DNA of 64,000 bases, taken from assembly GCA_032027005.1 (NCBI GenBank), contig JAVSMW010000002.1:153396-217395 (forward strand), given 5' to 3'. The DNA is from JAVSMW01 sp032027005 (GTDB taxonomy: Bacteria > Bacillota > Thermincolia > Thermincolales > UBA2595). The position numbers were made by a program, and so were the translations under genes. The notes under the pieces are model-generated. The model had not been told where the DNA came from, did not search any database, and saw nothing but the letters and a program-made list of their open reading frames with translations. Below, one piece after another: positions 60,594 to 64,000 of the stretch (position 1 is its first letter; every line of letters begins with the position of its first letter).

Positions 60594-61484
60594 ATGGGCA
60601 GCCTTGTTTTTGCTTCTGTTGACCATGGTTTCCTATTGTCCAAAATAGGAAAAATAGCGGTTATCTTAGCCTTGCTATGCATGGCTTTTTTTATTAAGGA
60701 ACCGGTCATGGCCAAATCTTATCTTTACAAAATCATCAGGGAAGCTTCGCGGGTGCAAATGATGTGGCAAACCCGCGGCTGGCAGGAAATTAGAGGTAAT
60801 CATTTTATTATCAAATACACACCCAGGGATAATAATGTGGCCGGATTGGTTTTGGAGATTGCCGAAAATAGTTATGAACCTGTTAGCCGAAAATTTGGTT
60901 ATGCGCCTACCAAGCAAACTATAATCGTAGTTTATCCTACCAAAGAATCCCTGAACAGGAGTTTTGGCTGGGATGCTGATGAAAGTGCCATGGGTGTCTA
61001 TTGGGCTGGAGTGATTAGGGTACTATCGCCTAATGATTGGATTGAAGGAGAGGACCCCGAGGCCCAGGCTCGGATTTTTGCAGACGAGGGGCCGGTTGTG
61101 CATGAATTTACGCATTTAGTGGTTGATTATGCTTCGGGGGGCAACTACACCAGGTGGCTGACTGAAGGGATTGCCCAATATGAGGAAGGCAAATTGACAG
61201 GATATGAGATGGATCGCCCGGTTATTACAGCCGCAGATCAGATGTACCCTTTAGACAGGATGGACAGGGAGTTTGACAATTTGCCAAATCAGAATATGGC
61301 GTACTATGAATCTCTTCAGGCTGTTAATTATCTGGTACACCATTATGGTGAAAAGGCCATATATGATCTATTGGCTCAATTAGGCTCCGGTCTTACTATG
61401 GATGAGAGTTTTAAAAATGTTTTTGGAATTTCTCTGGTTCAATTTGAAACTAATTTTAAAGAATGGACAGTGGAGAATCACTAA
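60594..61484 (+). CDS. Gluzincin-type metallopeptidase (peptidase MA-like), exported
   Basis: 296 residues. A hydrophobic N-terminal segment (about 12-35) looks like a signal or anchor. The zinc site is VVHEFTHLVVDY (HExxH, about 166-177), with the third ligand Glu in RWLTEGIAQYEEG about 25 residues later. This arrangement is the peptidase MA family. ATG 60594 has AAAGGGGGA nearby; the in-frame ATG at 60561 lies before that site. Substrate unknown; its neighbours suggest an envelope role. Confidence 0.8.
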   Translation: MGSLVFASVDHGFLLSKIGKIAVILALLCMAFFIKEPVMAKSYLYKIIREASRVQMMWQTRGWQEIRGNHFIIKYTPRDNNVAGLVLEIAENSYEPVSRKFGYAPTKQTIIVVYPTKESLNRSFGWDADESAMGVYWAGVIRVLSPNDWIEGEDPEAQARIFADEGPVVHEFTHLVVDYASGGNYTRWLTEGIAQYEEGKLTGYEMDRPVITAADQMYPLDRMDREFDNLPNQNMAYYESLQAVNYLVHHYGEKAIYDLLAQLGSGLTMDESFKNVFGISLVQFETNFKEWTVENH

Positions 61485-61663
61485 AATAGTTATATTTCCT
61501 ATTGATTCTGGAAAATATAGTAGTCAAAAGAAAAAATTTGAGAGGTGTCAGGGGAAGACTTGGCGTAAGCCAAGTTTTCTCATATGGCAGGAATAATACA
61601 GTCCAGCGAGAATATACAATAAGTATGAGTTTTCGACTGTTTTACTCCTGAGGAGGTTAAAAG

Positions 61664-62914
61664 GTGCAAAAGTTGTGTATTACAGGTGGTCAACCTTTAG
61701 TAGGAACTGTAAGAGTCAGTGGTGCCAAAAATGCAGCACTGACCATTATATCAGCGGCTTTATTGGCCAGTGAGCCGGTTTATCTTGAGAACATTCCCTT
61801 TATAACGGATGTTGAAGTGCTGTTAGATATTGTCGCTAATTTGGGTGTTAAAGTAGAAAAAACAGGAAAAGACAGTGTCACTATCACTGCATCCGGGAAG
61901 GTTGAAACAAAGACTCCATATAAAGAAGTAAAGAAGCTGAGAGCCTCGAATCTGTTGTTGGGTCCTCTGCTCACCAGATTTTTCAATGCTGAAATTGCTT
62001 TGCCCGGGGGATGCAATATCGGCAGCCGTCCCATGGATCTGCATATTAAAGGCCTGGAGGCCCTGGGAGCAAATATCAGACTGGAGCACGGATTTATTAA
62101 GGGTTCCTGCAACCGTCTGAGTGGTTCGAAGGTGTACCTGGATTTTCCCAGTGTAGGTGCTACCGAAAACATCATGATGGCAGCTGCCCTGGCCAAAGGT
62201 CAGACAATCCTGGAGAATGTGGCCAAAGAACCGGAAATAGTTGATCTGGCAAATTTTCTAAATAGTATAGGCGCAAAAATAAGAGGGGCAGGTACAGATG
62301 TCATTAAAATCGAAGGTGTCGATCAATTGGGCGGCGGCCGCTACTCGGTAATTTCCGACCGGATTGAGGCCGGGACTTTTATGGTAGCTGCAGCTGCAAC
62401 AAAAGGAGATTTGCTGATTGATCATGTTATCCCGACCCATGTTGAACCTCTGATTGCCAAACTACGAGAAGCAAATGTTGAGGTGACGGAGGAAGATGAC
62501 AGTATCAGGGTCAGATACAAGGATACACTAAAACCTATTGATATAAAAACCCTGCCGTACCCGGGCTTTCCTACGGACATGCAGTCCCAAATGATGGCGA
62601 TGCTGACTGCGGTTAAGGGGACAAGTGTGATTGTCGAAAACGTTTTTGAAAACAGGCTGCAGGTTGCAGATGAGTTTAAGCGAATGGGTGCCAGAATCAA
62701 AGTCGAGGGGCGCACAGCGATTATTCAGGGTGTCCAGAAGCTTCAGGGCGCACAGGTTAAGGCTTCTGACTTAAGGGCCGGAGCCGCGTTAATCATTGCC
62801 GGGCTGATCGCCGACGGAGACACGGAGATTTGCAATACTCATTATATTGACAGGGGATATGAAAATATTGAAAATAAATTGATCGAAGTTGGGGCGAAAA
62901 TTTATAGACAATAG
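61664..62914 (+). CDS. murA: UDP-N-acetylglucosamine 1-carboxyvinyltransferase
   Basis: 416 residues. It adds enolpyruvate from PEP to UDP-GlcNAc, the first committed step of peptidoglycan synthesis. Lys22-Asn23 are in SGAKNAAL, the catalytic Cys117 in LPGGCNIGSRPMDLHI (the Cys form is fosfomycin-sensitive in this family), and GFPTDMQSQMMA and RLQVADEFKRMGA are conserved. GTG 61664 follows GAGGAGG. Confidence 0.96.
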   Translation: MQKLCITGGQPLVGTVRVSGAKNAALTIISAALLASEPVYLENIPFITDVEVLLDIVANLGVKVEKTGKDSVTITASGKVETKTPYKEVKKLRASNLLLGPLLTRFFNAEIALPGGCNIGSRPMDLHIKGLEALGANIRLEHGFIKGSCNRLSGSKVYLDFPSVGATENIMMAAALAKGQTILENVAKEPEIVDLANFLNSIGAKIRGAGTDVIKIEGVDQLGGGRYSVISDRIEAGTFMVAAAATKGDLLIDHVIPTHVEPLIAKLREANVEVTEEDDSIRVRYKDTLKPIDIKTLPYPGFPTDMQSQMMAMLTAVKGTSVIVENVFENRLQVADEFKRMGARIKVEGRTAIIQGVQKLQGAQVKASDLRAGAALIIAGLIADGDTEICNTHYIDRGYENIENKLIEVGAKIYRQ

Positions 62915-63023
62915 CCTTTTCTTTGATACTTTTGCTTTGTTACCAAATTTTTTTAAGAAAAGCAGGAAATTTCTGTGTTAAGAAGAAGTATATGTTATCA
63001 AAATTGTCTAAGGGTGTGTTTCT

Positions 63024-64000
63024 GTGTCGAAAAGAGAAACTTTTAAAATGAAGCCTTTAGCGCAGTTGGGGTTAATTTTTATAAGCATTACAGGTGGCGG
63101 GGCCCTTGTCTGGACGGCGTTTCTTCTATATTATCTGGAGGCAACTAAGGAACAAATCACACCTTTGATCACAGTAGTAGCACCTATAGGATTCGCCTTC
63201 GGGCTGTTGATGCTGCTTTTGGTTAACAGATTGTTGGCCAAAATATTTGAGATTTTTCTCACAGTACTGAGTAAAGTTGCAGAGAAGGATCTGACTCAGA
63301 AAATATATTTTCCAACCTCAGATGTGTTTGGACGAATGGCAATTGCATTCAACAAAATGCTGGAAGATATCAGGCTGACTATCCATCAAAACATGGGCAC
63401 CGCGCAGATGGTAGCTTCCGAAGCCGGTCAGGTTTCTACAGCTATTGAGGAAGCTACGGCTTCGATTCAGCAGATATCTGCGGCAATCCAGCAGATTGTT
63501 GGCGGTACTCAGGGCCAGGCCCTGCAGTTAAATGAAACCCTTCAGATTACCAGGGAACTTTCCGCTGCGGTACAACAGATTGCCGCTAACTCGGAAGCTG
63601 CTTACAGTTCGTCCAGAAATGCCTCAGAACTGGCTTCTAAGGGGGCCATCGAAGTTGAACGGGCTGTACATAAAATGAATACCATATCTGATACTGTTAG
63701 TAATTCGGCACAAGTGGTCAAAACTCTGAACGAAAGATCTGAGCAAATTGGAGAAATTGTTAATGTAATTACCTCAATTGCTGACCAGACCAACTTGTTG
63801 GCCTTAAACGCTGCGATTGAAGCAGCCCGGGCCGGTGAACACGGGCGGGGTTTTGCTGTGGTGGCAGATGAAGTCAGAAAATTAGCCGAAGGTTCGGCTA
63901 AGGCCGCCCAGCAAATTGGCGAATTAATTAAGGAGATTCAGGAGGAAACCTCAAGGGCTGTAGTTTCAATGGTAGTTGGCAGCAAGGAAGTAGAAGAGGG
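63024..64000 (+). CDS. Methyl-accepting chemotaxis protein (truncated by window end)
   Basis: At least 325 residues, 3' end outside the window. GTG 63024 begins SKRETFKMKPLAQLGLIFIS. Two hydrophobic segments (about 15-36 and 45-70) enclose only a very short outer loop, followed by a HAMP-like stretch (FEIFLTVLSKVAEKDLTQKI) and the signalling domain with the hairpin tip region NLLALNAAIEAARAGEHGRG and FAVVADEVRKLAEGSAKAA. The sensor part is so small that it may sense membrane state or act with a partner. Confidence 0.9.
   Translation, partial: MSKRETFKMKPLAQLGLIFISITGGGALVWTAFLLYYLEATKEQITPLITVVAPIGFAFGLLMLLLVNRLLAKIFEIFLTVLSKVAEKDLTQKIYFPTSDVFGRMAIAFNKMLEDIRLTIHQNMGTAQMVASEAGQVSTAIEEATASIQQISAAIQQIVGGTQGQALQLNETLQITRELSAAVQQIAANSEAAYSSSRNASELASKGAIEVERAVHKMNTISDTVSNSAQVVKTLNERSEQIGEIVNVITSIADQTNLLALNAAIEAARAGEHGRGFAVVADEVRKLAEGSAKAAQQIGELIKEIQEETSRAVVSMVVGSKEVEE

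Overview
The window looks like chromosome from a spore-forming, anaerobic member of the Clostridia, most like the Peptococcaceae/Desulfotomaculum-type lineages; I cannot name a genus. The case rests on the origin-proximal order rpmH-rnpA-yidD-yidC-jag-mnmE-mnmG-rsmG-parA-parB with two perfect parS sites, on the spore-associated genes yyaC and lonC, on the SCIFF ranthipeptide pair scfA/scfB, and on Ni-pincer, molybdate and corrinoid genes. The end of an insertion sequence (IS) sits at the left edge where dnaA/oriC would be expected, so the origin itself is not seen.

Layout. 1-8.7 kb: origin-proximal housekeeping block (ribosome, RNase P, membrane insertase, tRNA modification, chromosome partition). 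8.7-16.9 kb: a cysteine desulfurase-like gene, a divergent larE-larB-larC operon (nickel-pincer cofactor), DUF4446, a phosphoribosyltransferase, yyaC and an M18 aminopeptidase. 17-20.5 kb: HEAT protein, MscS channel, DUF951, ychF. 20.5-24.8 kb (minus strand): a cyclic-nucleotide signalling operon (cNMP-binding protein, CHASE2 cyclase, DUF3307) ending in an alpha/beta hydrolase broken by an in-frame TAG. 25.1-26.5 kb: metY. 26.8-41.7 kb: rpsF-ssb-rpsR ... mazG-like-DUF2232-rplI-lonC-dnaB, a standard cluster split by about 9 kb of accessory DNA. 42-47.5 kb: FAD oxidoreductase, purA, pabB, pabC. 47.5-54.4 kb: tRNA-Lys, a corrinoid-activating ASKHA protein and its corrinoid protein, tRNA-Glu, modABC and a molybdate-type regulator. 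54.5-64 kb: two paralogous helical proteins, tRNA-Gly, scfA/scfB, an M23 endopeptidase, a TPR protein, a gluzincin, murA and a truncated chemoreceptor.

The accessory island (about 27.6-36.6 kb) is the most unusual part. It holds two rpsR genes that encode exactly the same S18 protein but differ in 37 of 77 codons, all silently. They bracket three tandem tyrosine recombinases (a RIT/Tn554-like trio, the first truncated and the third frameshifted), a nucleotidyltransferase/XRE pair that looks like a toxin-antitoxin module, and a small ribbon-helix-helix protein. Beyond the second rpsR lie a 173-bp branched palindrome and a two-gene module, a P-loop NTPase plus a PD-(D/E)XK nuclease resembling the DpnII/MboI fold, set between 24-bp near-identical direct repeats. 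This NTPase-nuclease pair is the best candidate for an undescribed defence system here.

Assembly: single N bases at 26635 and 57772 each sit between the two ends of an insertion sequence whose interior is missing (probably collapsed). One has a 10-bp target duplication. The other has a 67-bp flanking duplication that copies most of a promoter.
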